From: Acanthornis magna | Taxonomy: Eukaryota; Chordata; Aves; Passeriformes; Acanthizidae | Direction of reading: 5' to 3' | Length of the DNA: 64,000 bases | NCBI GenBank assembly: GCA_036785705.1 | Contig: JAWUZG010001063.1 | Coordinates: 168,047 to 232,046 of the forward strand | Shown here: in pieces, positions 13,307-27,200 of the stretch | Layout: each line of letters begins with the position of its first letter | Position numbering within the stretch: position 1 is the first letter of the stretch | The notes under the pieces: model-generated | Database searches by the model: none | What the model was told of the DNA's origin: nothing | The model's input: only the letters and a program-made list of their open reading frames with translations | Program-made: the position numbers and the translations under genes

Positions 13307-13309
13307 GAT

Positions 13310-16300
13310 TATTTACAGGAAAGCCTAGGAAAGTTCCTACATCTACACCAGGAACCAAGAGACACATAAATGCAAATGCAGTTCTGAATCTGTAGCCCCA
13401 CTCTATATATGGGTAGAAAGATTTATAAGAGATATTGACTTAAATGCAGATGAGAAAAGCTTCAGTTGCTGTAGGACTGCATTGAATGAAGAGATCACAT
13501 TTTCTGAGGCTTCTGTGTCTGTCAGCAGCAGTACCACAATTAGGATATTTTAGGATGCCTTGAACATTGAACTCCAAGGACCCCAGAGGTTTTTTGCATC
13601 TTTACTCTGGGTTTAGATTTTGGGTTCAGATCTGTTTCTTGAATTGGCCACCCCAAGGTTTTCTGAAGTCTGAAACACAGAACCAAGCTGGTGTTTAACT
13701 TCAGCCATTCTCTGTTGGTTGCTGTAGGTCTCTCTTAAAGGACTGTAGGAGGTGATCTTTCCTGTAGATAAAATACAGGAATTGACATAAGGCTATGCCA
13801 TCCATCTCAGTCAAGTGAAGTAACTTTCTGTTTAAAAATCTTCTCTTTCACCTGAAGTATTACATTTCTGCTTACCCAGAAACTCACTATTATTGCTTGA
13901 ATGAGCAGCAGTGTAATCCTCTGAGGTGCTGGTGTCCGAGGGGCCAGGAAGGCAATGAAAACTCCAACCAGTGTAGTGTGAAAGCTCCCAGGTAGAGCTG
14001 CCTGGGGACTTTGCAATATGAGCTGCACTGATTTTTCTTGCACCACAGAGTAAGGGATTACACTGCACTGCTCCTGCTGCAGGATGGGGATGAGGATGAA
14101 AACTGGTCATGGAGAGAAGAGCCCTATTGAGCTGAGTGAGGGGTATGAGTGTCCAAGGAGAGGGTAGTCTTTGCCAGACTGGCCCACATGTGCTGCCCCC
14201 TCTGTGGGGAAGTGTGGCAAACCTCAGTCAGCAGCAGCAGCGAAATGTCACAAACCAGAAGAGGGAGGGAAGTGTATAGTCAGAATAAAAATATTAGCAA
14301 GTAGTGTTTCTTACCTCTGTCTTCCTTTCTCCTGGGAGGAAAAGGTAAAATAAGCCCCCAAAGTGCTTTGCTGTTCTGCCTGTGTGACCTGTGTTCCACT
14401 GCAGAGGTCAGAGGAGCCATGGTGGTGCAGCTGGGTGAGAAGTGGGAGTCACAGGTAATCCTCTTTGCACTTACTCTCCAGAGGATTTCAATTTCCAGGG
14501 TAGTCTGAGGTCTGCAATTTGAGAGTGATCCTGTAGGACAGCAACACTGAACGGAATGTTGCAGTAGGTGGAGGGGTGCTGAGCTGTGGTGAGCCACCCC
14601 TGTGCAGTGGCACTGAGGCACACAAAGACCCAGGGAGCTGCTGGCACTGGGATGTACAGCCCACTGTGTGGTGCACACCCCTCTTCAGGGACATCAGCGT
14701 CACAGCCATGTCCTGGTGGCTTTTCCATGCCCTCAGTGCATCTCCTTGCTTGTCTTCTGTTGAGGATTCTTCAAATGATGCTGTAAGAGCAAGTACCACT
14801 TCTCCCAGGCTTCTGTGTTGTTGTTGAAGCAGGTGATGTGTGGTGGAGTGGAGCATCTTCTCAAGTGAAATGCAGCCTGTTGTCAATGAAAGGCCAGATC
14901 TGGCTCTTCTCAGCCAAACCCTTTTTGTCAGAACTAGGAAGAACATCAGAAGCAGGCTCCAGAAATGTGGAATCCACTGTATGATTGTATTTGGTTACTT
15001 AATTCAGAATTCACTCCAAAACTAGAGAAGGTCATTTTCTGACCTTTTCAGCTGAGTAAAGCTGTAGGTGCCTGTTGTCTCTCTGGAAGGGTGTGTAAAA
15101 GCTCTGTTCCTCTTGGTGCAAGAAGCCATGAATGATTATCTTTCAGGAGCAGAGCATCTTTCCTCCCAGAACAGCTGGGATTAGCTCAGTAGTGAATCCA
15201 TAAGCTACATGGTTTGGTTTGTTTTTTTTTTCCAGAAAACCCACTTTATTTTACACCAGGCATGAAGAAGATGTAGAGGGATAATCTCTCTGCTCCTTTT
15301 TCACCTCTGAAAAGTAACATCATTCAGGATGTGATTCTCCACTTGGGAATCCTTCTTACATAAAGTTGCTTATGGATTCTGGCTTTTCTACTTCATCCAA
15401 GGATTATACACACTTTGTCAGTTTTCACTGAGCTCTTTTTGCTTTTGGTATAAATACACAATTCCTATTCATGAGGGGAGAAAAAAGCAGCTTTAGTTAT
15501 GCCTGTCCACGGCAAAACCTAATTTGATTATGTGGCATAATTTAACCTTTTAAAGGCATAACCTGACCTTTTATCAGGGGGAGCTGCTTTAATTAAGCTA
15601 AACCAGAGAAGACTGTGTCTTCTGTGCTTCTGAAAAGACAGAAGAATTTTGGAAATGCTTTACACTGCTTGGAATACAGGAGACAGCCAAGAGCCTGTGC
15701 TAACAGATCTTGCTGAAAGAGGCATTTGTAGGAGAAAGTGAGGCTTCAAATGTGCCAGCAGTGGTGGCAGGGAAGCACCTTTCCATGTTGTCCTTGTAAG
15801 GGAGAAGATGATGCTTTTTAACCATTCTGCACTTAACAGGCTGAATGTGGAGATGAGGTTTTGCTTCTAAGCCTCCTCTAGTTCTCAAAGCACAGGGAGT
15901 TGTCCAGCCACATCATAGCAACTTACTTGCAGCTGAATCAGAAATCTGTATGCAAAAATCTTATTCTTGGTAATTATTCAGAAGATCTTAACATTTCCTG
16001 TGGGAGAAATGGAGGTTTCTGTAAGCCTTCATAGATTTCTTCTTTTAAAACTGCTGTTGAAGACAGTTCCACAGATAAAATCTTTTATGTCTCTTTTTCA
16101 CAAATCTGTATGTGTGAGAGAAATCAAGATAGAATCAAGATTATATGGAATGCTTCAGTAATACTACATACACATTTCATTGCTAAACTTTGTGTGTAGA
16201 AAGTGATTAGAAGTTTTAGAGTTAAGGTAAAAGAATAAAATATATTGGTTTGCATTAATGATTTATATCAAATAAGTGATCTGGTAATTAAGGTTGAAAT

Positions 16301-19300
16301 GGTGCTTGAATTTAAATCTTAAATTCTGGCATGCATAACTTCTCTTTCTATTTCCTAGGGTCAAAATTTCACTTATATAGTCTCAATCTTTAATTTTATT
16401 TAAAGTAGTGATTGAAGAATAACTGTTCTTTCATAATTTCTCCTTCTAAACTTGGAAGAAGCTGTTTAGAAATTATTCATAGTCTTTTGAAAATCCTGGC
16501 CACTTTAAAACATAGTTTCCAGTAGAATTTTCTCAGCATGTGAAAAAGGGCTCAGAATTTGTACCTTTGATCCCTCTAAATGCTCTGCTGTTGTTGCATA
16601 GACCACATACTAACCATAAAATAGAAGCCAGAGCCAGCTATCAGGTTCGGATACATGTATGCCTTTTCCCAACTTTTCTCAGTCAAAAATTAATAGTTTT
16701 ACAAGCTCCCTACCTGTAAATGTCAAGGTGTCATTTGCATAGATTTCAAAGTTTTAATCTGTCCAAATTTAAACTTGGCCAGGACCTAACAGGTTTTCAA
16801 CCTGAAACTCCAAATCCAATTTCTTGGCCCATATTTATTTTACAAGGAAGATGACCTTGATATGTATGTCAATATCCTAAGCTCTTAGTTTAGCTTTTGC
16901 TAAATAAATCGACAGAATTGTGTATTTCATTATAGCACAGTCCTGACCCAGTGCAACAGGAAAATTCCTAGAAAATTCAGTGGAGCCTGATTTTCATACA
17001 CTGTAGTTTGAGACCTATGTAAGAAAGAGCCCTAAAACATTGTAGCTGATGCAAAATTAGAGAATTAGCCTTGCATTTGTTTTCCTAAGTTTTCACCCAT
17101 TTAGTTGACATTTTTTAGTTTCCTAAATTGTCAAGAGTATTTTGATAATTCCTTTTGCTAAGACATGAGCAGAGGAAAAGTCTGGGTTGCGTCACTGAAT
17201 ATTTTCCCATTTGTGCTTCTGGACTTGAATAATCTAAGGCAAACTCACTATTTTCCTCTTTGTCATCTTCAGTGCAGCCAATGCGAAAGAGCTGAGATTA
17301 GGAAACTTATTATGTGATAAGAACTCCAGCAATTATAATATTGGGTTTTCACTTCTTAATACTCCCTTCTATTTCCTGTGAACATCAACATACTCAACAA
17401 TTTATGCCCCATTGAAAGTCCAGTATTTGATAGTTTAGACAGAAACTTTCTTTTTCTGCAATGTGCAGTTTCTCTTCCTATACTGGAATCTTTAAATACT
17501 CAGTTGGCAATTCCTATTATAGTTGATTATTTGGACCAGGCAAATTGCCGAATAAAAGGTTTGTAAATGATCTGCTTTATATTTGTGCGGTCCTCAAAGG
17601 ACTGAAATTTGCTTTGGGGAAAAGCAAATGACCAAGTAATAACATTTTCTTTTTTTTAAAGCACTGCCAGAAACTTAATTTCAGAGAGCTTTTTATTATT
17701 AAATTTCCCAGCCTTCCTTTCAAGCACGTTATTAGGAACATGGTTCATTTATTTGGGAGAGGGAGGAAAGCACTGAAGAAGGGGGAGATAAAGGTGAAAA
17801 GCAAGCTCATTAATTCATATTGTGATCTAAGTGTAGAGTTCATGTTGGCAACAATTTCAGTTTTCTAATGTGCAGTCATTGTGAAAGACTGATTCTAACA
17901 TGCAAACCTCAAAGAAGTGAGAAAATCGTTTCTCTTCTTTTTTTGGAGCTCATTTATATTGAAATTTTTAAGGCCTTTGGAATTTTCAAGTGGTTCTCCT
18001 AGAGCAGGTGAAAAAGACCTTTGCTCTTTAACAGAAGGAGCCAGAGAAATCAAGCTTTTGCTTGTTTTACTTACAAACTAGATGCAGCTTTGAGCACTGG
18101 GCTTGAGTTTGATGCTGTTAGAAAAGTGAAGTCTAGGTAATAGATATAACGCAAGGAGGAACTGATCATTCTTCTGGGTTGTGGTCTGTAAATGTCTTTT
18201 TGTTTATTTCTATTCATGGCTTAGCAGTTGGCACCTAACTTTTACGAAGAGAGCATTTGTCTCCAGCCTACAAAATAAAGCTGTCCTGGAAGGGTGCGAC
18301 AAAGGAGGTCAGTGCTGCTATTAGTTACATAATAAATGCTTTTTTTTCTTCTCAGTGAAAGGCAGAAATTCTGTGAGCCCACTTAAAGCATGGGGACAAT
18401 CCAAAGCCTAAGTTTGTCCATGACAACTGAGAAAGCTGACTGGAAACTGGAACTTCCATTCCCCAGGAGAGCTGAACATTTTTTAATTTTCTGTCATTCT
18501 ACTTGGAAAAATTAGCATTCTATAATATGCTGGTTTAGGGGCATAGAAATATTTCAAGTTCAGTATTGTTCAAATTGACAAGAATGTTCCTGTTTCTTCT
18601 GTTTGTTTACCAAACCTAATCTGATTAAATTAATATTTTCAAGAGCAAACAGCTTTCTCAAGAAATGCCTTTGCTATTTGTTATCAGGGGATTGTGGACA
18701 CATTTCTCTAAGCGAAGGCCATAATTTTCTGTCCATTCAATTTAACTACTTTTCTGCTTTTTCTGTGGACCATCCAAGCTGGAGCTCTGAGCTGTTGACT
18801 GTCCCTCCCCAGCAGCTGTTTCTGTAGTGTGTGGGTCTTGTCAAGGAAAACACTGAATACGTTCCTGCTTTCCTTAGCACCATTGATGAGATGTTTCTGG
18901 CTTCCTGAAATCACTGTCAGGCACAGGGAGAGCTCTGAGGAGCCGTGTGCTCCTGGTGCTTTTAGAATTTGAGATCAGGAAAACTCTTCTATTCCACTTT
19001 ACTTGCTTGAGCTCATTCCTCAAAACACTTGCTGCTGCCTTATTTATACGACTTTTTCAGGCCTCCTTGTTGCAGATTTTGTCTTTCCCACGGTTTAGTC
19101 TTTCTGGCAGCCTGATTAGTATTTTGCATGCTTATTCTCTCTGAGCATAACCCACGGGCAGTTACTGTGCTGCAAGACTAAGGACAGGGCTGCTCTACAA
19201 CGAGTGGTCTTGTTCAATGGGAAAGGATGGATCTGCAATGGCAACTGGGTGGGGGCGGCAGTGCAGACGATGTACTTCTTACAAGTGGCTCATGGTGGGC

Positions 19301-22300
19301 TAGGAAAGTGTGACAGACAGCACAGGCCTGAAGGAATGCACCATACTCTTTTAGAAATCACAAAGATAGTAACAATCAGCTGGGGGGAGGCAGCTGGAGC
19401 AAGGCAGAATAGGCACATTTTGCTTTCCTGTCTCAAAAGAGGTTCTGTGGGGTAGAGCAGGTACAAGCTGTCAGGTGTACCTTCAGGTGTTTGGGGGATG
19501 CAGTGTTACAGCATTAGTGTGAAAAGTGAAAAAGCTATTGGCACTTTTGCAAGAAATGGAGGGGAAAAACCTTGCCACCACTATTCAACAACGCTAAAAA
19601 ATCCCAAACAAAACAATTTTTGTGAAAGTTTGCTCTAGAGAAACACAGAGAAAAGTTTTGGAAAACAATCTGGTGCCAATATGTAGCGTATATGTAGTAG
19701 TTTTTTTACTGTAAATCGGGTCCTGTTGCATAATTTTTTCCTCTGACCTTCACTTTTCTATGAACTTTGCAAACCCCATATAAGATGATGGGATTCTGAT
19801 GGGGAAACATTTCCAGAAATCTTCTGCTAGGCTTCTTTTTTATTTTCTTCTTAAACCTATAGCTGTGTATCTTTTAGCATAATGTGGACTGTTTGGACTG
19901 TTTAATTTGCCTGGTATGTCCTTCTTGTCCTGGTGTTGCTAGAGTAAAAAGTGAGGTTGTTTAGTCCTGTTGCATCAGAACATTGCCTTGCTGGTTTTTG
20001 CAGCCTATTTCTGGGGCTATTCTGGTTGGAAGGACTCTTTCTGGAACATGGTTGGCATTGTCAATAGTATTTCAAAGGAAGAGCTCTCAAAGGAGCATTT
20101 ACCACGAAAATCAATCTTCCTTCACTCTTCTGGGTATACATCACCTGATGTGTTTACTCTTTTCATGGCTGATGATTTGCAGACATCCCATATTCTACAA
20201 ATATACTTCTCCCTACACAGCTCATCCATCTGACAACATCACAGTTTATAGCAGAAAGTCTTGTTATTAGTCCCAAAGCTTCTGACTTTGCACACTCCTA
20301 TTAAATTTCATCCCATTTCTATTACCCTTCCAGATAATCCAGCCCCTGCTCTGTGAACCCCCAACTCTCCCTCCAGACATGTAGGTCTCAGGGAATCTAT
20401 TTGTTTGTTTTTATACTTTTGTGCCAGTCATTAATACAAGTATTAAGTGAGATTGGTCTCAACCCCCAAGGGTTTTTCATTATTAACCTTCCTGAAGTTT
20501 AACAATTCCCTTCCTGCCACATGCTCCTCTAACAGGCTATAGCTAAGGGGAGGGCAAGCCTGCCCTGGCCCCTGTGACCCCTTTCAGCAGATGCCTTTGG
20601 GGCACAGGGCAGGCTGCCCTTTCCCTGATCGCCACTGGGAAGCCTTGGAGGAGGAGCTGCTGGAGCAGAGCTGACAAGCTCACATGGTGAGCTCTGCCTC
20701 TGCAGCCAGGAGAGGCAGAGAGACACAGCCAGCCTTTGGAGATGGCAGGGGGATACATGAAAGGGCAGCAAGACAGGCCTTGTAGAATTTTCTTTGATCC
20801 AGGAAATGAGCAGGTATTGCTCAGCTGAAAGCCTGGCTGGAGGAAAGGGCCTGCCCTGCCAGGGCACCGAGGCTGGGGGAGAGATTTATTTGCAGTCCCC
20901 TTTGCTTTCACTCTTTCACTCAGCAGAGATGAGGACAGATATTTCTTCTGTTAATAGAGTTTACTGCTCCAGCTGGCATTCGAACAAAACCGCCTTTCTG
21001 AGATGCTGAGGTACTCCACTCAGGCAATAGATCTCAGCACTTAATCCTAAAACCTCCTGTTGATTTGAGGTCTGCTAGAGTTACAAAAGAATAAAAAAAA
21101 TAAAGTAGAAAGCTGAGAAACAACCTCCCTTTCACCAGGCGGTACAACATAAGGCATTGTACTAAATCTGACTAAAGGTGTTTTTAGCAACACAGAACTT
21201 GCAGAGTCTTGCAGTGCCAAATGTGTGAGTCTAGTGTGTTGAATTTGTTAGTTTATTGATGATTGCACACATTTAGTCTTTTGGAAGAATAAATTACTCA
21301 GTATAACAATACACAGTAATGATAGCCTTTTCTGACTTTGTGTGGTCAGAAATGATGTATAGAGACAAAATGCTAAACACCATGTTTTGTGGACAATAAT
21401 TGTTAGGAGTAAAGTGTGTTTTCTTTTGTTACAACACTTATGAACGTGTCAAAGTTGAGATACCATACTGATGCTTGTGCTGATACTTAGCACTTTGCAT
21501 GTTCACAGCCCTGTACAAACATTAATGAACCAATGTAAACAGTCATTTTCATCATGTGGCTTAATATAATAAGGCATTGTGAACCTTGTTTTGCCTCTGT
21601 ATGCACAAGGGATTGTAATTTACGCTCCTTTCCATGCGCAATGAAGGCTATTCCTGCCATCTACCCTCTCACAATCATCCTTTTCCTGTGCAGTTCCCAC
21701 TGAAGGGGGGGACAGGGCTCTAAAGAGCCTGGGCCATAATTTGGTTGGCTCTCTTCCAGCTTTCTAGATGGTGCCAGTTTGCTCCAGGCTTCCTCTGTGC
21801 TATATCATTGCAAATCCCTTTTTGAGGGGTGTCGTTTCCCCCACATCTGGAATTACCTCTCTCACTGCACTGCCAGGAATAAAAGCCCACCTGCATTTCA
21901 AAAGTGCATGTCTGCTACATTGTCTTATGCATTTGTCAGCAGGAAAGCACTGCCTGCATTGTGCTATTTTTAAAAATTTATTTTCTTTTAGAATGTTAGT
22001 TACCCTTTTGCTTCAAGCTAGGAGTATGTGCATCTATTTTGCCAGCATGATTTCAAAGAGCTGTATTTCAGATATTAAGTGTGCACTCTCAGGACTTGCA
22101 AGAGCTCGAGCAAGTAAATTAGCAGACCAGAATGAAGTCAAGTGAAGTACCGAAGGGCTCCAGATACTTTAGGATTACAGCAGAAAGCATAATATGAGGG
22201 CCAGCTCTCCCAGTTGTTGAAAGTGTGCTTGGAGAGAGGTGAGAAGACACCAGCCTCTACCAGCTGGTGCTAAGTCCCACAGCACTGATTACAAGCTGAA

Positions 22301-23514
22301 GAAATCTTTACTGGTGGTATCTCCATATCATACCCAGCTGTGAGCAGGGAATTGCCTTTGTAGCCAAACTGGCCATGTCCTGTGAAACCACAGGATTTAT
22401 TGGCTTCATGGCATCATCAGGCTCTTTTGACTCCAGGAATGGTTAGCCTCTTTGCACAAAAGGTTAAGGTGAAAGGTGTGGGTGTTAATGTTATTTATGC
22501 TGTTAGTGGACTACAGAGTTCCACACTGGCTAAAATGTGATGAATTGAGCAGAAATAATTGAAGTCTGTGTCCTGCACAGTGTTGAGGGGAGGCATGCAC
22601 CTGACAGCTGATACAGTTAAGCATTTGCAGCTTAAAGGTGCATATCCTCTGTGCTTCTTGGGGAGCAAACAGGAGTTGAATTATTCACGTTATTCAGTGC
22701 AGATGTCTGGCTTTTAGTCTCATCATTCATCATTGCTCAGCAAACACCTGTGTTCATACATTGCATCATAAATACTGCAAAATGAATTGTGAATTTTATG
22801 CTCCTTGAATAGAACTTGGACTCACAGCCACACAATAAGATGCACAATGACCATGCTGTATTACTTGTTAAGTATATATTGGAGAATGATGGTTGAACCC
22901 AGTTATTTCTGGATATATGAGAGATATATTTCTGGATTTTTTTTTTTTTTTTTTATACTTAATACACCCTGGGCCAGCAGGGGATTGTGCTCTGTTGGGC
23001 TAGACTTAGGCATGCCAAAATCATGTCTGTGATGAGACTCCCTGTAATGCTATTTTTAAATTTATTGATTGAAGGGGCTAAAGTAGGTCTGTAATTTGTT
23101 TTATCTTGTAATTTTGAAAGCATCAACTTTAAGAAGTCTCATTCATATTGATAGCCACAGTGATGAGCTCAGGAACTGAATGTAGGGCCAGACAAGAATT
23201 CCGCAGGTCAAAGGTACAAACCTTGTAAAAAATCCTGAATTAGTCTGGCCTTTCTTGGGAAGAAAGGTAAAGAAAAACTCCATATCTACTTGGACAAAGA
23301 ACTGCTTTCAAAACATACCTTAAGAAGTGGACAAAAAGCTTAAAGCAAATGAAAAACACAGCTTTAGTGTTGCAGTTAGGAAAAACGAGGATAAAATTAA
23401 ATTGCTGCACTGGTTTAAATCTTGCAAAATAGGTGAAAAGAGTAGTACCTTATGTATATCAGTTCATCAGTCATAAGAAACTGGCTGGTCAAGTCACTAG
23501 AGTAAAAGGACTCT
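13310..23514. other. non-coding DNA with two GC-richer patches
   Basis: Mostly AT-rich unique sequence. Patches at about 14370-14830 and 20520-20900 are GC-richer and therefore hold several overlapping frames on both strands, up to 152 codons. None has a recognisable domain. In the first patch a minus-strand TCCTACAG acceptor and a GGAGA|GTAAGT donor bracket about 60 bases. The stretch 15521-15620 looks like a conserved regulatory element by composition, which I cannot test. A weak plus-strand exon candidate at 17469-17558 is described under findings. Confidence 0.45.
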
Positions 23515-23760
23515 AAAATAAGTTGAAAGAGACCTCCAGGAGGTCATCTAGTACAGTCCCTTGTTCAGAGCAGGTCTGATTAGATCAGGTTTCTGTGTCA
23601 GGGCTGTGTCCACTCAAATCTTGAATATCTCCAAAGAGGGAGATCTGCAGCTCCTCTGGGCAAGCTGCAGTATTTGACCACCTTGTCTTAAAAAACCTTG
23701 TCTTAAAAAACGTTTTCTTAAAAAAGGTTCAACAGAACTGTATTGCAGTGGCTGGGGACA
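23515..23760 (-). mobile_element. CR1 LINE 3'-end fragment with internal triplication
   Basis: The plus strand matches the reverse complement of a CR1 3' region: a GACCTCCAGGAGGTCATCTAG block, then AGCAGGTCTGATTAGATCAGG, CTTGAATATCTCCAAAG and TTTGACCACC. The element therefore points to the minus strand. Inside it, 23681-23725 contains three consecutive 15-base units (CCTTGTCTTAAAAAA twice, then CGTTTTCTTAAAAAA), which is not typical of the family and looks like local slippage. The high-coordinate edge is uncertain. Confidence 0.7.
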
Positions 23761-24000
23761 GATAACAAGAACTGTTGATGGAGTGTGAGCCACCACTCCA
23801 AGAGATTTCCACCAGTCTGGAAATGACTGACCAGTGTGTACTGGTGTGTTCTGCTAAGCCATACCATAAACCACCACCAGCAGCCACTAGTGACGTGCTG
23901 ACGAAAAAAGAAAATGACACTTGAAAGTTATTGGCTCAGGAATTTCCAGAGTGGGTTTTTTTAAATGTAGCTCAAGTCCCGCTAGAGGTGAAATCAAAGT

Positions 24001-24250
24001 GGAGCAGGTACAAAGCAGGGCTGTGAAAATGATTGATTATGGGCAATAGGGAGGAATCAGAGTGTTTGGCTGTTCAGAGAAGTCAAATGAAGTCTTTGAA
24101 AGGCTTCTTGCTGCTCTCTGTAAGTTCATTACTGCTAATAGGTATAATGGGAAGAAATAGATGAAGACTGTTAATTAGAAAAAGGTTTTAAACAAGAGCA
24201 TGGTGAGGCCTTGGAGCAGCTTTCAGAAGGAGCAGTTGTAAAAATACATG
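24001..24250 (+). mobile_element. possible degraded CR1 fragment
   Basis: The order of weakly matching blocks (GGGCTGTGAAAATGATTGATTATGGGC, TTGGCTGTTCAGAGAAG, CTTGCTGCTCTCTG) recalls the last part of CR1 ORF2 in the sense direction. The match is poor, and this could be a different old repeat or unique sequence. Confidence 0.3.
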
Positions 24251-27200
24251 AAACAGAAACAAAACCAAACGGACTTTGACATGGAGGTCTGCAGGGGCAG
24301 TCTTTTGCTCAATATTCAATTTGTGATTTCAGGGTAGACATTGTGTTCGGGGGTAATTTGCCTGGCATTTCAGTATGTATGGTAGCATTTTGGTTGCGCC
24401 TGTCACACTCTGTTATTTCCTGAGCACAGGAGGAGTAACAGCGTGTCTGCAATTTGCTTGGCAAATCCCAGGTGCTCCCCAGTGCCTGCACCTTGCATGC
24501 ATGTGGAAGGGCTTGGCACATCACGCAAAGGTCGCAGTGCAGGAAGCCCACGTTAGGCTAGGGACTTTGCTGGTGTTTCAGTTCACTGGGAATGATCTTT
24601 GTCTGTACATTTCTGCTGAGGAAGTCCAAAATAAAACTATGTTAGTCCATAATAAGAGACATTTGTGAAAGAGACTGAAGGATTTGTACTCAGTGTGTAT
24701 GCTGGGCCCCTATGCTTTCCAACTCAGAGTATTTTTCCATGACTAAACAAAATAGCCATTTCCTTAGAATAGTGACTGAATTTTTTTCAATTGTATGTTT
24801 TATATGGCATAATTATATGCCCTTACAAGCAATTTAAGCCAAATTATGCAATTGAAAGTTTAGCTAGTGCTTTTTAATCCACTTAAGAGTTTTGTTTTGG
24901 ATAGCCTGGTAGTGAAGCAAACTAAATTAAAGTGAATTCCACATGAAAGATGGTTCTAGTATTTGTGATTGTGAGGTAATGACTTGAAATGCTCCATAGT
25001 TGCAGCATTTCTGTATTTTATATTTAATTTTAAAACTGTTATGTATTTAGTGGCCATAAATGGAACAGGGTAATATGAGAGAATTGATGAAACAGATATT
25101 TGACTGGAAAATAACAGGTTAATATTAAATGTATCTGTAACAATGAGAAGGCTTAGGCAAAATGCAGAAATATCAATAAGCAAATAGTAAGAGGCAATGG
25201 ATGACCTGTGAGATCAAAATAAGGAAAAGAATGGAAATATTAAAGAATAGTGAAGATGCTTATTTTGGAACAGGAAAGTATTAAGGAAGTTATCAAAAGA
25301 ATAGTTTCTATTCCAGTGTTTAAAATTCAAAAAGAGAGATTAGAAAATAGCAGTGCTGATGAGAAATTGAATGATCAATGGTTTGGAAAGGCATATGCTA
25401 CTAAAAAAGAAACAGAAGCTTCCTGTCTAAAAGGGGATGTCTGCCAGATAATCAGCTGACGTTTGCATCGAGGTCAGTCACCAACAGTGACTGCAGCATC
25501 TCTAAGTTTTTTGACAAGAAAAGTGTTTGAACTAGATTGATCCGTAAGAGTATTTACGCTGAATTCATGGAACTGCAGACTAAGTTGTATGAGCCCCTGT
25601 TGTGTTGGTTTAGATCAGGTTTTGCCTAGCAAAGTTCAGCATTATTGTATTTTTTGTCACTGGGAGTTTTTATTTATGTGCAAAGCTAAAAATAATGGCA
25701 TATGTAGTGCATTTCAAATGTCACCTTTTAGCACAAGCACAGACTTTCAACTCTGCTGACCACTGAGCTTCTGAGATTATTTGTTGGGATGAATGACCCT
25801 ATCCAAAGCACAGAATGGATAAATCCATGCAAATTTGCCAGCTTCTGGAACAAAACTTTCATCAATTTCTTGTAGCGTTTTGCATATAATTGCATGTATG
25901 ATCACAGCTATTATTGTGGCTTTTTCTAAGTGGTTTTTGTGCTGCCAACGTGAATGAGTGTTTGATGTCTGGCGAAAGGAGTGTTTTTGCAAATGAAATC
26001 TGGAGGTTTTGCATCACCGTACTGGGAAAAGCTGAAAGCAAGGTGATCAACCACACTGCGGCTTTCATGTGCCAGCTTTCATCCTGGCACCAATACATTT
26101 CAACATGAGGGAGAGAACTTTTTTATGGGGAAGAGATGCAGATTTTCTCAAGCTAATCAGCTGAGTTTGTATATTCATTAATAATTGTTGCAATCCACTT
26201 GAGAACTTGCCCAGATTTAGTCAGACCTGTAACAGAAATCAAGGTACTGCTTAAAGGTCTATTGAAGAAATTTCCCTGTCCAAGTTCCCTTTGGAGTTAG
26301 CTCGAAATCTACAGTCCTTGGTCCAGCAAAACTTAATTATTGTTTGAGTAAGAATTCCAGCATTTTGCTCCATAACTTCAAGAGATGTTAGGGTTTTTAG
26401 AAAAGAACTGAAGTGCATTGTTATGGTAAGTGTTTTGGTATAATGACAGTACACCAAGATCTACATTTAATTTAAAATCAGTTTTTTAGTTTTAATATTA
26501 TTGATTCCAAAAGTCATTAGGTTTGATACAAGCCTTTTTTTTACCCATTACCAATACTTGAATAGCAGTTGCTGTTCACATTTTATGGATGGAGAGAATG
26601 ATGTGATTGTTGTTCTTTGATAAGAAATAAAGTTCTGATTCATATCAGAACACTAACTTTGTGGATGCAAGTTTATAAAAATTTCTTTTTTAGGAACTAC
26701 TTAATTCCTTATTTTTCAATTATTATTTCTGAAATATGTTTTATGTTCAAGATATAGTTCCAGAACTGAATTAAATGTCTTTGAGTCCAAAGAAATATGC
26801 TAAAAGAAAATATTTGTTTGGGCACCAAAAACTTGATCCAAATTTTGGTGTCAACATGCTTTTGATTAGGTCAGTATGTAACATCTTTGTAGTTACACCT
26901 TAAATTTAAATGGCTTGGAAAGCTGGAGTACTATTTTTAGGAAACAAATAAAACTTTTTAGACAATAGATTTTATTAATGTATATTAAACTTAGGTATAA
27001 GTAGGAATATCAGTTAGAGCATATAGAGTGGGGGTGTTTGGGAAGCAGGAATACAGTCCTATCAGAGAAATAACATGTGCATGGCAGAAATATAGACTAA
27101 AACAGAGTTTAATGTTACAGTATTTTTATTTGTTGTCGAAAGAAATAAATCCTTTTATGTCAGCATAGGTGGAAGAAACCAACTCATGGAATCTCTTCTG

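Noticed and set aside
14280..14946. Three overlapping minus-strand frames of 85-152 codons
   Set aside because: GC-richer DNA lowers stop frequency in every frame; no domain seen. The acceptor/donor pair inside was not strong enough for a gene call.
20529..20911. Overlapping minus-strand frames of 112 and 122 codons
   Set aside because: Same reason: a local GC-rich patch with several frames open at once and no domain.
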